This document shows, piece after piece, positions 34,750-42,738 of a DNA stretch of 64,000 nucleotides (the first letter of the stretch is position 1; every line of letters starts with the position of its first letter). The notes beneath the pieces were generated by a model that saw nothing but the letters and a program-made list of their open reading frames with translations, did not search any database and was not told where the DNA came from. Origin of the DNA: Microbacterium sp. AZCO (GTDB lineage Bacteria > Actinomycetota > Actinomycetes > Actinomycetales > Microbacteriaceae). Location: the NCBI RefSeq assembly GCF_039614715.1, contig NZ_CP154857.1, positions 2,232,001 through 2,296,000 of the forward strand, read 5' to 3'. The translations under genes were made by a program, and so were the position numbers.

Positions 34750-35058
34750 TCACGGGGTCACCTCCGACATCGGGGCGTCGTACCAGCGCGGGTGAACCTG
34801 ACGCCACTGGTCCTCGCCGGGGATCAACCCGAGGGTCGAGCCGTCGTCCCAGGCGACGTGGACGGTCCCGGCGTCGTCCACGGACTCGATGACGCCCGTG
34901 GCGTTCAGCCCGAGGTGGGTGTGGGGGTCCGAGGTCGACACGAGCGCGATGTGTGCGCCGACGTCGGTCGGGTTGAGATCAGCCGCCGCCTGCTTGGCGA
35001 GGATGCGCTGGCCGATCTCGGCCGCGATCTCGGCGGAACGTGCCTGGTCGTCAGTCAC
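34750..35058 (-). CDS. DUF4314-like small phage protein
   Basis: 102 residues from GTG 35058. The C-terminal part HIALVSTSDPHTHLGLNATG, VIESVDDAGTVHVAWDDGST and LGLIPGEDQW is the DUF4314 pattern (an SH3-like small barrel). Function unknown. Coupled by GTGA overlap to the gene upstream and two bases from the zinc-finger gene. Confidence 0.6.
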   Translation of the reverse strand: MTDDQARSAEIAAEIGQRILAKQAAADLNPTDVGAHIALVSTSDPHTHLGLNATGVIESVDDAGTVHVAWDDGSTLGLIPGEDQWRQVHPRWYDAPMSEVTP

Positions 35059-35345
35059 TTCTCGCCGCCCTTCGTCGTGGCGGTCGCCGCGATGCGCTCG
35101 GCGGCACGCGTGAACTTCGCCCGGAGCGGGTCGGACGGGAGAGCCTTCGCGATGCTGGCGATCTCCCGCTTCGTGATGGGCTTGCCGTCCGCGATGTCGT
35201 TGTGCAGGTAGCCCAGCAGCGTGGACACGTGGCGCGCGTCGTGGCCGGGCTTGTACATCGCCTTCGAGGTGATGGGGAGGCCGCACTCGCAGGCGCAGCC
35301 GTGCGCGGTCGGGTTGTCGGTGGGGGGTGCCTTCTTCGTGGTCAT
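35055..35345 (-). CDS. Phage-type hypothetical protein with Cys-rich start
   Basis: 96 residues. GCACECGLPITSKAMYKPGH with DARHVSTLLGYL is a short Cys/His segment found in small actinophage proteins and may bind zinc. The rest is helical and basic. ATG at 35345 is the first gene of the leftmost transcription unit; the 171 bases upstream include an AT-rich patch (about 35399-35425, two ATATCG steps ten bases apart) that could hold its promoter. Confidence 0.6.
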   Translation of the reverse strand: MTTKKAPPTDNPTAHGCACECGLPITSKAMYKPGHDARHVSTLLGYLHNDIADGKPITKREIASIAKALPSDPLRAKFTRAAERIAATATTKGGEK

Positions 35346-35516
35346 GGCGGGGTATCCAATCCGTGTCTGATCTGGGCTTTCTGCCCTTGATTTCCATGAA
35401 AACATATCGAGATATATCGCGTCTATTCCGGCCTCGGCGTGGTGTGAGCGAAGCCCGGTGCCGGCGCGCGGAGATGTCCGGGCGGGACGCAGCGACGGCA
35501 CCGGGCGGTCCATGGG

Positions 35517-35765
35517 CTACTGCGCGTCCTCACGGATCGCGCGGAACCGCGCAACGCGCACGCGGGCGTCGAGGTACGCCAGCCACGCCTCAACCACGGC
35601 GTCGCGCCGCTGGCGGCACTGTGCCTCCCAGGCGTCTCGGCTACCGTCCGGGGACTGGTCCGGCCCCGGGTGTGCCGCGAGGTCCTCGTAGGCGTCCAGG
35701 GCTCTCTTGTAGTCGTGGCGTGCGCGGCGGAGGCCCCGCCGCGCCTGCTGCTCGATCTCGTTCAT
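35517..35765 (-). CDS. Hypothetical helical protein
   Basis: 82 residues (MNEIEQQARRGLRRARHDYK at the start), strongly charged and alpha-helical throughout, likely coiled coil. It opens with the same MNEI start as the neighbour at 35777-36028. No family recognised. Confidence 0.6.
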   Translation of the reverse strand: MNEIEQQARRGLRRARHDYKRALDAYEDLAAHPGPDQSPDGSRDAWEAQCRQRRDAVVEAWLAYLDARVRVARFRAIREDAQ

Positions 35766-35776
35766 CGTGCGCCTCC

Positions 35777-36028
35777 TCAGTGGCGTTCTCGGTTGGATCT
35801 GATGTCCGCCCCGCATCCCGGGCAGAGGAGCAGCTCGACGCACACGACGCACATCTCGGCGTCGGCGTACTCCTCGGGCCGCAGGTAGCGCTCGCGGCTG
35901 ATGTCCGCACCGCAGTAGGCCGTGTTCGGGTCGCCGCAGACGCAACGCTCGCGCGTGAAATGCGTCAGGCTCTCCTCCGGCGGCGGCTCCGTCACGTGCT
36001 CGGCCGGCTGGTCCTTGATCTCATTCAT
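35777..36028 (-). CDS. Hypothetical Cys-rich protein
   Basis: 83 residues with four Cys pairs: RCVCGDP, TAYCGAD, CVVCVELLLCPGCGAD. They could coordinate two zinc ions. Overlaps the upstream gene by eight bases. Function unknown; small zinc-binding proteins are common in actinophage early regions. Confidence 0.6.
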   Translation of the reverse strand: MNEIKDQPAEHVTEPPPEESLTHFTRERCVCGDPNTAYCGADISRERYLRPEEYADAEMCVVCVELLLCPGCGADIRSNRERH

Positions 36029-36464
36029 GGTTCGCCTCCTCAGGCGTCGTGGTGGGTGTTGCGCGGTCGGATGCTGGGACGAGCCGCAGCTGCTCTGCCG
36101 GGAGCTGGCGGAAGCGTCGGCGAGCGGCCACCGCGTGCGCGTGGCACAGGCCGTTCCTGACCGCCGAACGGCCACAGGCCGCAACCCAGCAGCCGGGGGC
36201 GGACGAGTGCACCCGCGAAGCGCCGTGCACCTCGTCCTCGTTCTCGGCGACCCACGCGGCCAGCGACATCCCTCGCCGGCGAGCGCGACCCCGCAGGGTG
36301 TCGTAGTGCTCGCGGCAGAGTCCGAGGCTGAACGCCGAGTGATCGCAGACGGCCACGACGCACGGCCGGTCGGCACCTCGGACGGCGGGCCACGCCCGCA
36401 CCTCAGCCACATGGACCTGCAACCAGCCGGGGATCGTGAACTGAGGAATCTTGGTGTGGTTCAT
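36021..36464 (-). CDS. Hypothetical protein with duplicated Cys/His motif
   Basis: 147 residues from ATG 36464 (MNHTKIPQFTIPGWLQVHVA). Two related segments, CVVAVCDHSAFSLGLCREHY and CWVAACGRSAVRNGLCHAHA, repeat the pattern C-x4-C-x(2)-S-x3-x-G-L-C-x2-H, a zinc-binding module used by phage DNA-associated proteins (HNH-like remnants). The internal duplication is clear; catalytic residues are not evident. Confidence 0.6.
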   Translation of the reverse strand: MNHTKIPQFTIPGWLQVHVAEVRAWPAVRGADRPCVVAVCDHSAFSLGLCREHYDTLRGRARRRGMSLAAWVAENEDEVHGASRVHSSAPGCWVAACGRSAVRNGLCHAHAVAARRRFRQLPAEQLRLVPASDRATPTTTPEEANHE

Positions 36465-36759
36465 GCCGATGCCTCCTTCGAGGTCAGGTCTCGCGGGCGC
36501 GCGAGGTCGAGCCGAAACGTGCCGTGTTTGCCGTGGGGGCGGCTCGGAGCCTCCTCGACCTGCTGCCCCCGATGGGGGGACTGGGGGGACGCGTGTCCCC
36601 CCATGGGGTCGCACTCGGCAGATTGACTAGTTGTCAAGGCGATCTCTCTCCCGCGTCGTGACGGTGTTGTGTTGTGTCGAAGTTGCTTTTCAGGTACCCC
36701 TATAGGGCTGTGTGAGTGTGTAGATGGGGGGACGTGTCCCCCCTGTCCCCCTGTCGCGT
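36465..36759. other. Non-coding stretch with two GC-only hairpins
   Basis: 295 bases between the Cys/His protein and the prim-pol stop. Hairpins GGGGGGAC-N4-GTCCCCCC at 36583-36602 and GGGGGGAC-N2-GTCCCCCC at 36726-36743, with further GGGGGGAC and TGTCCCCC partial copies beside them. The second lies 17 bases past the prim-pol stop and may terminate it; the iteration could alternatively be replication-origin or operator sequence. Confidence 0.5.
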
Positions 36760-38946
36760 TCACTTCGCACCTCCGAGGCGGTAGCGGGTGCCGCCGTGCG
36801 CGGCCTCCTCGGGGACCACGCGACCGAGCCGCACGAGCAGATCGAGAACCCCGTCGAAGAACGGCTTGTCGCGGCTGGCGAGCTTCCGCTTGAGGACGCC
36901 CTGCGCCAGCGGTCCGGCGGCGAGGTGCTTCTCGACCAGACCGGAGATTCGGTGCGTGCGAGCCCGTTCGGCCTCGGCCTGTGCGGCGTCGTCCTGCGCG
37001 GCTCGCAGCTGGCCCCGCTTCGCCGCCTCGGCACGCTGCGACTTCTCCACCTCGGACTGCATCCAGTCGCGGGTTCGATCAGACACCTGCATCACGACCC
37101 CCGCGAGCAGCCAGTCCTCATCGTTCATCTCGGCGCGGCCGTCGATCAGCGCCAGCCCGTAGGCGAACTTGAGGCGGGCGAGTAGCGCGTGGCCGTCCAG
37201 CGACGTGGCCCCGCTGCCGACCATCTCGATGCGGGTCTGGATGATCAGGTCGCGCGCTACATCCGGCACGGTCAGCTCGACCTTCGGTTCGAGGTACTCG
37301 TCCTCGAAGCGCCACGGCAGACCGATCTCGATCTCGCCCGGCCACGGAGGGATGTCCTGCGCGTTGCTCACGTCCAGTCCGCCGAAGCCGGGGATCCAGA
37401 TGAACCGCTGAGGCGTCCCGCCGTCCGCGTCGCCGAACAGCGACGCCGCGCGGCCCGGCTGCGCCAACACCACCAGGCACATCCGGTACGAATGCGGCTC
37501 GAGGATGACCTTCTTCGTCGGGTCGCCGTAGCCGAACCCGAGCCGGCCACCGGTCCAGCCCGCCCGCAGCGACCCCATCAGCGTGGAGCCCTGTCTGCTG
37601 CTCAGCGCGGTGAGGTTGTCGATCTCCGAGACCGTGAACAGGACGTTGGTGTAATCCATCACCAGGTTGCCGTTGCGGTCGCGGTGCGCGTACGCCCTCG
37701 TGAGGCCCTCTCCTGAACCGAGCGCATCCTCCTGCACCTGCGTATCCGCCTGGATCACCAGAAGGTCACGGGCGACGTCTCCGGAGGCGTCCTTGCCGCC
37801 ACCGGACGGCGCGACGACGCACGTGAAGGTGTTCAGCGACGCTCGACCGCCGATGATCGGCGGCAGGTACACGTACGGCGGCACGGCGGCAAGCGCCCGG
37901 ACCACCGAGCCGACCAGCACAGCCCACGGCGAGACGAGACGTGCGCGTGCCGCCTGGCGGATGTGGCCCAGGACCGGCCGCGCCGCCCAGAACTGCTCCG
38001 TGCCGGCGAGGATGTCGCGCACGTTCGTGGCCGGATCCAGGGTCGACTCATCCAGCGTGGCCGGGGGCACGTCGTCCCACGAGTGCAGCGGACCCTCACC
38101 GGGGTGGTTCGTCCGGTCGGTCTTCCACACCGAGTCGGTCACCTTCGCGATGTCCTCGTAGTCGGGATCCACGAGAGCAGCCGCGCGCTTGACCTCCGAG
38201 GCGTATGTCTCGAAGTCGCCACGGTGACGCGCGGCCAAGTGACCCGCGACGGCCGTGAGCCAGTCGTTCGTCAGCTCCTGCCCGCGCACAGGCGGTGCCG
38301 CGAGCAGCTCGGACAGCGACGGCTTCGCCGGGCGAGCTCCGCCACCGTGCGCGACCGGTGGCGTCGTGAGGAACCGGACGAGCCAGTCCGGCATGTCGGC
38401 TGCGGGCATGTCCTCGTCTTCGGCTTCGTACACAACCCCGGTCGCGTGCACCGACCCAGCGGCGACCACGTATCCGCCAGCGCCGCGCACGTCGATGTCG
38501 TAGCCCGCGGCCTTGAACGGGTTGTAGTTGGTGATCCGCACGCCGTCCGGGACTGCGAAGTAGTAGTGGTGCCCTCGGCCGGTGCGGACTCGGTACGTCT
38601 CGGGCATCTCGACGCCGTTGTCCCGGCAGAACCGTTCGACCTCGCCGGGCATGTCTTCGTCGAGGACGCCGACCCCGGAGGGCCCGCAGGCCACCGCGAG
38701 GTTGTAGCCGCGCTTGCGCCAGCTGCTCACCTTGGCCGCGCTGTCGGTGGCGTCGGTCTGCCATGCGCCGATCGGGTGCTTACCGCGCTCGATCTTGCCG
38801 TGGGCGTTGGGCCGGTCGCAGAGCGCCCGGTCGTAGTCCTTCGGGTGCGCGCCGAGGCACTCTGGCGCTGCTGGGTTGTCCAGCGGCACCAGGTGGAAGC
38901 GCTCCGGCGGAAGCGGGGGCGCGGCCTTCTGTCCGACCTTCGGCAT
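36760..38946 (-). CDS. Prim-pol/ATPase replication protein
   Basis: 728 residues. The first ~200 match bifunctional DNA primase/polymerase (prim-pol): GYNLAVACGPSGVGVLDEDM with the acidic catalytic pair, and RVRTGRGHHYYFAVPDG with the metal-binding His region. The second half has an ATPase core, TCVVAPSGGGKDASGDVARD (Walker A) and VLFTVSEIDNLTALSS (Walker B), like DUF3987/helicase modules. The C-terminal ~120 residues are a coiled segment and a winged-helix-like region. Such fused proteins start replication of satellites, plasmids and small phages. Its ATG overlaps the stop of a 38-residue gene. Confidence 0.85.
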   Translation of the reverse strand: MPKVGQKAAPPLPPERFHLVPLDNPAAPECLGAHPKDYDRALCDRPNAHGKIERGKHPIGAWQTDATDSAAKVSSWRKRGYNLAVACGPSGVGVLDEDMPGEVERFCRDNGVEMPETYRVRTGRGHHYYFAVPDGVRITNYNPFKAAGYDIDVRGAGGYVVAAGSVHATGVVYEAEDEDMPAADMPDWLVRFLTTPPVAHGGGARPAKPSLSELLAAPPVRGQELTNDWLTAVAGHLAARHRGDFETYASEVKRAAALVDPDYEDIAKVTDSVWKTDRTNHPGEGPLHSWDDVPPATLDESTLDPATNVRDILAGTEQFWAARPVLGHIRQAARARLVSPWAVLVGSVVRALAAVPPYVYLPPIIGGRASLNTFTCVVAPSGGGKDASGDVARDLLVIQADTQVQEDALGSGEGLTRAYAHRDRNGNLVMDYTNVLFTVSEIDNLTALSSRQGSTLMGSLRAGWTGGRLGFGYGDPTKKVILEPHSYRMCLVVLAQPGRAASLFGDADGGTPQRFIWIPGFGGLDVSNAQDIPPWPGEIEIGLPWRFEDEYLEPKVELTVPDVARDLIIQTRIEMVGSGATSLDGHALLARLKFAYGLALIDGRAEMNDEDWLLAGVVMQVSDRTRDWMQSEVEKSQRAEAAKRGQLRAAQDDAAQAEAERARTHRISGLVEKHLAAGPLAQGVLKRKLASRDKPFFDGVLDLLVRLGRVVPEEAAHGGTRYRLGGAK

Positions 38947-39062
38947 CAGGCGTCACCGCCGACCGCGGGCGCGTCCGACCCGAAGAGGAGAGCGAGCAGG
39001 CGCTCGAACTGATCGTCCGGTAGCGGTGAGGTGGTGAAGTGAACGTGACTTGCGGCACGCAT
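38946..39062 (-). CDS. 38-residue protein coupled to prim-pol
   Basis: MRAASHVHFTTSPLPDDQFE, then RLLALLFGSDAPAVGGDA. Stop and prim-pol start share TGATG, so the two are translationally coupled. The C-terminal LxxLFGSDAPA resembles the VFNALFGSADLAP of the microprotein at 42494-42619. First gene of the leftward replication unit. Confidence 0.5.
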   Translation of the reverse strand: MRAASHVHFTTSPLPDDQFERLLALLFGSDAPAVGGDA

Positions 39063-39600
39063 GGTGGACTCCGTGTCCACCGGTGCCTATTTGTCGTCAG
39101 GACCGCCCGAAGGTCTTACGTCCCTAAGCCACGCTTCGCGCTACTCGGTGATTCCCATGAGGCCCAGGTGTCGGCTCGTCAGCGGTCCGTTCCCGTCACC
39201 TCCGTTTCAGGTGACTCAGGTTCGCGTGCGGCTCGTTGTTGCCCGCACTTCCAGGTTCGGTGCGTCGTCCGACTATGGCGTCGGTCCTCGGTGTTCAGTT
39301 TCGATCTACCAAGAATCCAAGCACAATGCAGTATTTGGGCGCAAGGCGACACGCCAACCTTGACTCGCAGTCACGCTCGCTGAGCAGATTGCTCAACGCG
39401 GCCATTCCGTGCTCCGCGACCCCGCTGGTAGAATCGAGGCGCGGTGGTTCGCCCCGTTCAGTCGATCTCGACTCGGCCCCTGCTCCGGCGGGGGCCTTGT
39501 CGTGTCGCCCGTCGCGTGCTCGGTCGGACGCCCGCACGGCCGGGGAACCGGGTAGGGTCGAAGGTCCGCCGTAGCCTCGGCGAGTCTCCCGGAGAGCCGC
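39063..39600. promoter_or_regulatory. Divergent control region between replication and methyltransferase units
   Basis: 538 bases without a supported gene. Possible rightward promoter TTCCGT-N18-TAGAAT (39405-39434). A GC hairpin GGCCCC (39475-39480) / GGGGCC (39491-39496) followed by TTGTCGT looks like an attenuator or terminator upstream of the methyltransferase. No repressor gene is adjacent. Confidence 0.4.
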
Positions 39601-40677
39601 GTGTCGGTGGCTCAAACTAAAGTCCAGAGCCGTGTCCAAGGAAGTGGTGAACTCGTGACCGTGAAGGCCGATTCGGTGGCACCCGTTGCCCCCCTCGGGG
39701 CAGAGGACTCGGGCGAGAAGCTGCGTGTCGCGAGCTTCTTCGCCGGCATCGGGGGCTTCGATCTCGGGTTTGAGAACGCTGGCATGGAGACCGTCTGGCA
39801 GTGCGAGAAGAAGGACTTCTGCCTCGACATCCTGGCCAAGCATTGGCCGAACGTTCCGCGCATGGAAGACATTACGGAGGTAAAGCCGGATGACATCCCG
39901 GAAGCCGACATCTGGGTCGGAGGATTCCCCTGCCAAGACGTCAGCCTCGCTCGAATGGGTCCCCGGAGTGGGCTCCGAGGCAAGCAGTCAGGACTCTTCT
40001 ACGACTTTGCCAAGCTCATTGAAGCGCGTCGCCCCGAAGTTGTCGTCCTCGAAAACGTTGCGGCACTCCTCTCTTCCCACGATGGACGAGATTTCGCAAT
40101 CATCCTTCGGACGCTGGCCGACATCGGGTATGGCGTCGCATGGCGAGTTCTTGACAGTCGATACTTCGGCGTCCCCCAAAGCCGAACTCGAGTCTTCATT
40201 GTCGGATCTCTTAGAGGAGCAGACGCCGCCGGATCGATACTTTTTGAGTCCGAACGCGGCGACCGGGATTCTGAGAAGAGCCGATCGAATGGGGCGAAAC
40301 CTGTTTCCCCCTTTGCGATCAGCGTTGGAGATCCTCAGCGGGGGTTCGTCAAGAAGCTCGCACACTGCCTCTACGCCGAGTCAGCCCGACACACCGGAAC
40401 CGACTGGTCGCGAAACTACGTCTCCTACCCGGACGGACGAGTCCGCCGCCTGACGCCGCTGGAGACCGAGCGACTCCAGGGCTTCCCCGACGACTGGACC
40501 ATGCCGGTCAAGGAGATTGCCAACGTCAACACCCTGGATTCTGCGCGCTACCACGCGTGCGGCAATGCGGTGTCCGTGCCTGTGGTCGAGTGGATCGGTC
40601 AGCGGATCGTCGAGCAGCTGGGCGAGCAGCTCATCGAGGCGCGTTACGCCGCGAACTCAATGGCCAAGTCGGCGTAG
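39601..40677 (+). CDS. DNA (cytosine-5) methyltransferase
   Basis: 358 residues with the C5-methyltransferase motifs in order: I ASFFAGIGGFDLGFENAG, IV GGFPCQDVSLARMG with nucleophile Cys111, VI EVVVLENVAALL, VIII SRYFGVPQSRTRVFIVG, IX RRLTPLETERLQGFPDDW, X ARYHACGNAVSVPVVEW. GTG start at 39601, shortly after a purine-rich site. Converges with the HNH nuclease gene (34-base overlap of 3' ends) and is followed by vsr, which makes a complete restriction-modification-repair cassette. Target sequence unknown. Confidence 0.93.
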   Translation: MSVAQTKVQSRVQGSGELVTVKADSVAPVAPLGAEDSGEKLRVASFFAGIGGFDLGFENAGMETVWQCEKKDFCLDILAKHWPNVPRMEDITEVKPDDIPEADIWVGGFPCQDVSLARMGPRSGLRGKQSGLFYDFAKLIEARRPEVVVLENVAALLSSHDGRDFAIILRTLADIGYGVAWRVLDSRYFGVPQSRTRVFIVGSLRGADAAGSILFESERGDRDSEKSRSNGAKPVSPFAISVGDPQRGFVKKLAHCLYAESARHTGTDWSRNYVSYPDGRVRRLTPLETERLQGFPDDWTMPVKEIANVNTLDSARYHACGNAVSVPVVEWIGQRIVEQLGEQLIEARYAANSMAKSA

Positions 40678-41825
40678 AGCCGGTCCAGGTAGGTCCGGCT
40701 CGGCCACAGCGCCGGGTCGCTCGGGAACCACTCGGGGCGAAGTGTCTGTTTATGCATCCCGAGCTTCGCAAGTGTGTCAGCCGAGAAGTTGTCTACGGCG
40801 AGCTGGGTAAAGCGCAACGTCGGAATGTCACGCCGGCTTCCCTCGTAGTACGGGAGCAGGAGCGCCGCGTCGAACGCCCAGTGGTGAAGCTTGCAGAGGC
40901 TGATCCCATTCGGCACCACGTCAAGGTCGTACTTGCTCCACGCCAAAATGTGCGCGGCATCAACCCCTGAGCGCACCGAGGCCACACCGCCGTAAACAGC
41001 TCCGCAGAACGCACACCGGTTGCCATAGGCGGCGCGAATCTCGGTGCTGAACTTGCGGCCGGACGCCCCGCGAATCTTCGCCAAGCGGTATTCATGGGCG
41101 GACCGCGCGCTCACGACCGGCTCTTCCTCGCCGATCTCGTCGGGCGGTGGAAGTGACGGACCAGGAAGCGGCACGATCCCCAATAGCGCCTCTAGCCCGG
41201 GGAGAGGGTCCGTGTCTGCTACCCAGCCGGCGATAGCCCCGGCGAGTGCTCTTTCGAGGTTCCGAACGATGGAGCCGAGGCGGGCGTCGACAGGATCGCC
41301 GCTCGCCATGAACGTCCGGTGCTGAACTACGAGCGAGCGCACGTTGGTGGGCAAGAGGTCAAGGCTCGCGTAGACGGCTTCGATACGTGCCCAGCGGTGC
41401 CGAATGCCGACCGTTTCCTTATCCGTCTGGTTATCGAGGTCTACGAACACGGGGTCGATCGTGACAACATCGTTGATCCCGGTGAACTCGGTGTCGGGGC
41501 CGAACCCCAGCCGCGTGAGGACGTAGCCCTTGTGGCGCGCGACGGGTAAGCCGCTGAGTGTGCCGTCGTAGTTCCGTCGCGGCTCCGGGAGCATCAGCAT
41601 CGACGCAGCTTGACGGCCGATCTGGAACGCTTGCGACCGGAGTGAGCGGAGACGCGGCTTGCCGCTGTCACCGGGATCGAGCCACAGGTCGGTCTCACGA
41701 ACGATGCCGTCTGGCCACCGCAGCTGGAAGGTCCAGCTTTCGAGGTCCATCGCCGACAGACCGGTGTGGCTCCCGACCACCTCATACTCTCCGCGACCGC
41801 CGGAGCGCCGAAAGCCGATGTGCAC
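40644..41825 (-). CDS. HNH endonuclease, probable type II restriction enzyme
   Basis: 393 residues. C-terminal HNH domain: CAFCGAVYGG (zinc Cys pair), VDAAHILAWSKYDLDVVPNG (H, N) and ISLCKLHHWAFDAALLL (H). The N-terminal ~270 residues have no recognised motif and probably read the target. Placement tail-to-tail with the cytosine methyltransferase argues for a restriction partner rather than a homing enzyme. The 3' ends overlap by 34 bases. Confidence 0.85.
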   Translation of the reverse strand: MHIGFRRSGGRGEYEVVGSHTGLSAMDLESWTFQLRWPDGIVRETDLWLDPGDSGKPRLRSLRSQAFQIGRQAASMLMLPEPRRNYDGTLSGLPVARHKGYVLTRLGFGPDTEFTGINDVVTIDPVFVDLDNQTDKETVGIRHRWARIEAVYASLDLLPTNVRSLVVQHRTFMASGDPVDARLGSIVRNLERALAGAIAGWVADTDPLPGLEALLGIVPLPGPSLPPPDEIGEEEPVVSARSAHEYRLAKIRGASGRKFSTEIRAAYGNRCAFCGAVYGGVASVRSGVDAAHILAWSKYDLDVVPNGISLCKLHHWAFDAALLLPYYEGSRRDIPTLRFTQLAVDNFSADTLAKLGMHKQTLRPEWFPSDPALWPSRTYLDRLYADLAIEFAA

Positions 41826-41913
41826 GAATGCTCCTCATGACTGCCTGCTACTTCGATGAGCATATGGGCATCGCAGATACTCGCCTCTCAACGCGCCGAT
41901 CTACGATCGAACG

Positions 41914-42345
41914 GTGGCGGAGTCCTGGGCTTCAACCCCTCACACTCGTCGGTCGATGCAAGGCAATCGGTCGAAGAACACCGGGCCGGAACTGGCGGTG
42001 CGGTCGCTGCTTCACGCCCGTGGCCTGCGGTACCGCACACATTTACGGCCGGAGCCGGCCCTCAGGCGGACAGCCGACGTTGTGTTCACTCGGCGCAAGG
42101 TCGCCGTGTTCATCGACGGGTGTTATTGGCACGGGTGCCCTGAGCACTTCGTCATGCCGAAGTCCAACCTGGAATACTGGCCAGCGAAGATCGAGCGTAA
42201 CCGGGAGCGGGACCGCGACACCGATGCGGCGCTACGCGCGGCGGGTTGGACGGTTCTCCGCTACTGGGAGCACGAGCCACCCGCCGTCGTCGCAGACGAC
42301 ATCGAGAAGGTCGTGCACGGCGGGCAACCGTTCAGGGTGCGTTGA
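41914..42345 (+). CDS. vsr: Very short patch repair (Vsr) endonuclease
   Basis: 143 residues. TRRSMQGNRSKNTGPELAVR, HARGLRYRTHLRPE, TADVVFTRRKVAVFIDGCYW, HGCPEHFVMPKSNLEYW and the C-terminal VLRYWEHE match the Vsr fold; the Asp of ADVVF and the Cys/His of the zinc site are kept. It nicks T:G mismatches produced when 5-methylcytosine deaminates, thereby protecting sites methylated by the neighbouring enzyme. GTG start at 41914 retains the conserved RSMQGNRSKNT; ATG 41956 would lose it. Confidence 0.88.
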   Translation: MAESWASTPHTRRSMQGNRSKNTGPELAVRSLLHARGLRYRTHLRPEPALRRTADVVFTRRKVAVFIDGCYWHGCPEHFVMPKSNLEYWPAKIERNRERDRDTDAALRAAGWTVLRYWEHEPPAVVADDIEKVVHGGQPFRVR

Positions 42346-42365
42346 CTCGACTGCGAAACCCGGCG

Positions 42366-42497
42366 TCAGCCGCGCTTGTGCTGCGGTGGGTCCTGGTTCT
42401 CGCGCAGTTCGAGGAACACCGCCTCGACGTCCGGGCGAGACGGTGCCGGCGGCGGGGGCGGGGGCGTCGCGGGGGTGTTGCTGTCGTTAGAACTCAC
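42366..42497 (-). CDS. Microprotein of the PxRPDVExVF family (third in run)
   Basis: 43 residues: MSSNDSNTPATPPPPPP, then APSRPDVEAVFLELREN and a short basic end. Pro-rich and disordered except for the motif helix. Its GTG overlaps the stop of the previous microprotein (GTGA). Function unknown. Confidence 0.55.
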   Translation of the reverse strand: MSSNDSNTPATPPPPPPAPSRPDVEAVFLELRENQDPPQHKRG

Positions 42498-42619
42498 TGG
42501 TTCTCCTTCGGTGCGAGGTCGGCCGAACCGAACAGCGCATTGAATACCATCTCAACGTCGGGCCGCGCCGGGGCAGACGGTGCCGACTGGGCGGGCGGTG
42601 GCGTGTTGGCGTCACTCAT
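42494..42619 (-). CDS. Microprotein of the PxRPDVExVF family (second in run)
   Basis: 41 residues: MSDANTPPPAQSAPSAP, then ARPDVEMVFNALFGSADLAP and KENQ. Same motif as its two neighbours. Start and stop overlap both of them (ATGA, GTGA), so all three are translationally coupled. Confidence 0.55.
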   Translation of the reverse strand: MSDANTPPPAQSAPSAPARPDVEMVFNALFGSADLAPKENQ

Positions 42620-42729
42620 CCCTTGTCCCTCGGCTTGCCGTGTTCGGTCGCCATGACCTCCTTGAACACCACCTCAACGTCGGGTCGGGACGGTGCCGGC
42701 TCTGGTGCCGGGTTCTCGCTGTCTGCCAC
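42616..42729 (-). CDS. Microprotein of the PxRPDVExVF family (first in run)
   Basis: 37 residues: MADSENPAPEPAPSRPDVEV, then VFKEVMATEHGKPRDKG. The second of two adjacent GTG codons (42729) is favoured by AGGAGG five bases upstream. This strong ribosome binding site serves the three-gene run. It follows the membrane-protein gene by nine bases. Confidence 0.55.
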   Translation of the reverse strand: MADSENPAPEPAPSRPDVEVVFKEVMATEHGKPRDKG

Positions 42730-42738
42730 CACTACCTC

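Noticed and set aside
36461..36763. 100-codon minus-strand frame over the G6-AC hairpins
   Set aside because: It translates the hairpins and low-complexity runs, lacks a ribosome binding site and has no plausible protein pattern.
39061..39600. Possible tRNA or CRISPR-like repeat in the replication/methyltransferase spacer
   Set aside because: No cloverleaf pairing and no regularly spaced identical repeats were found; only one GC hairpin is supported.
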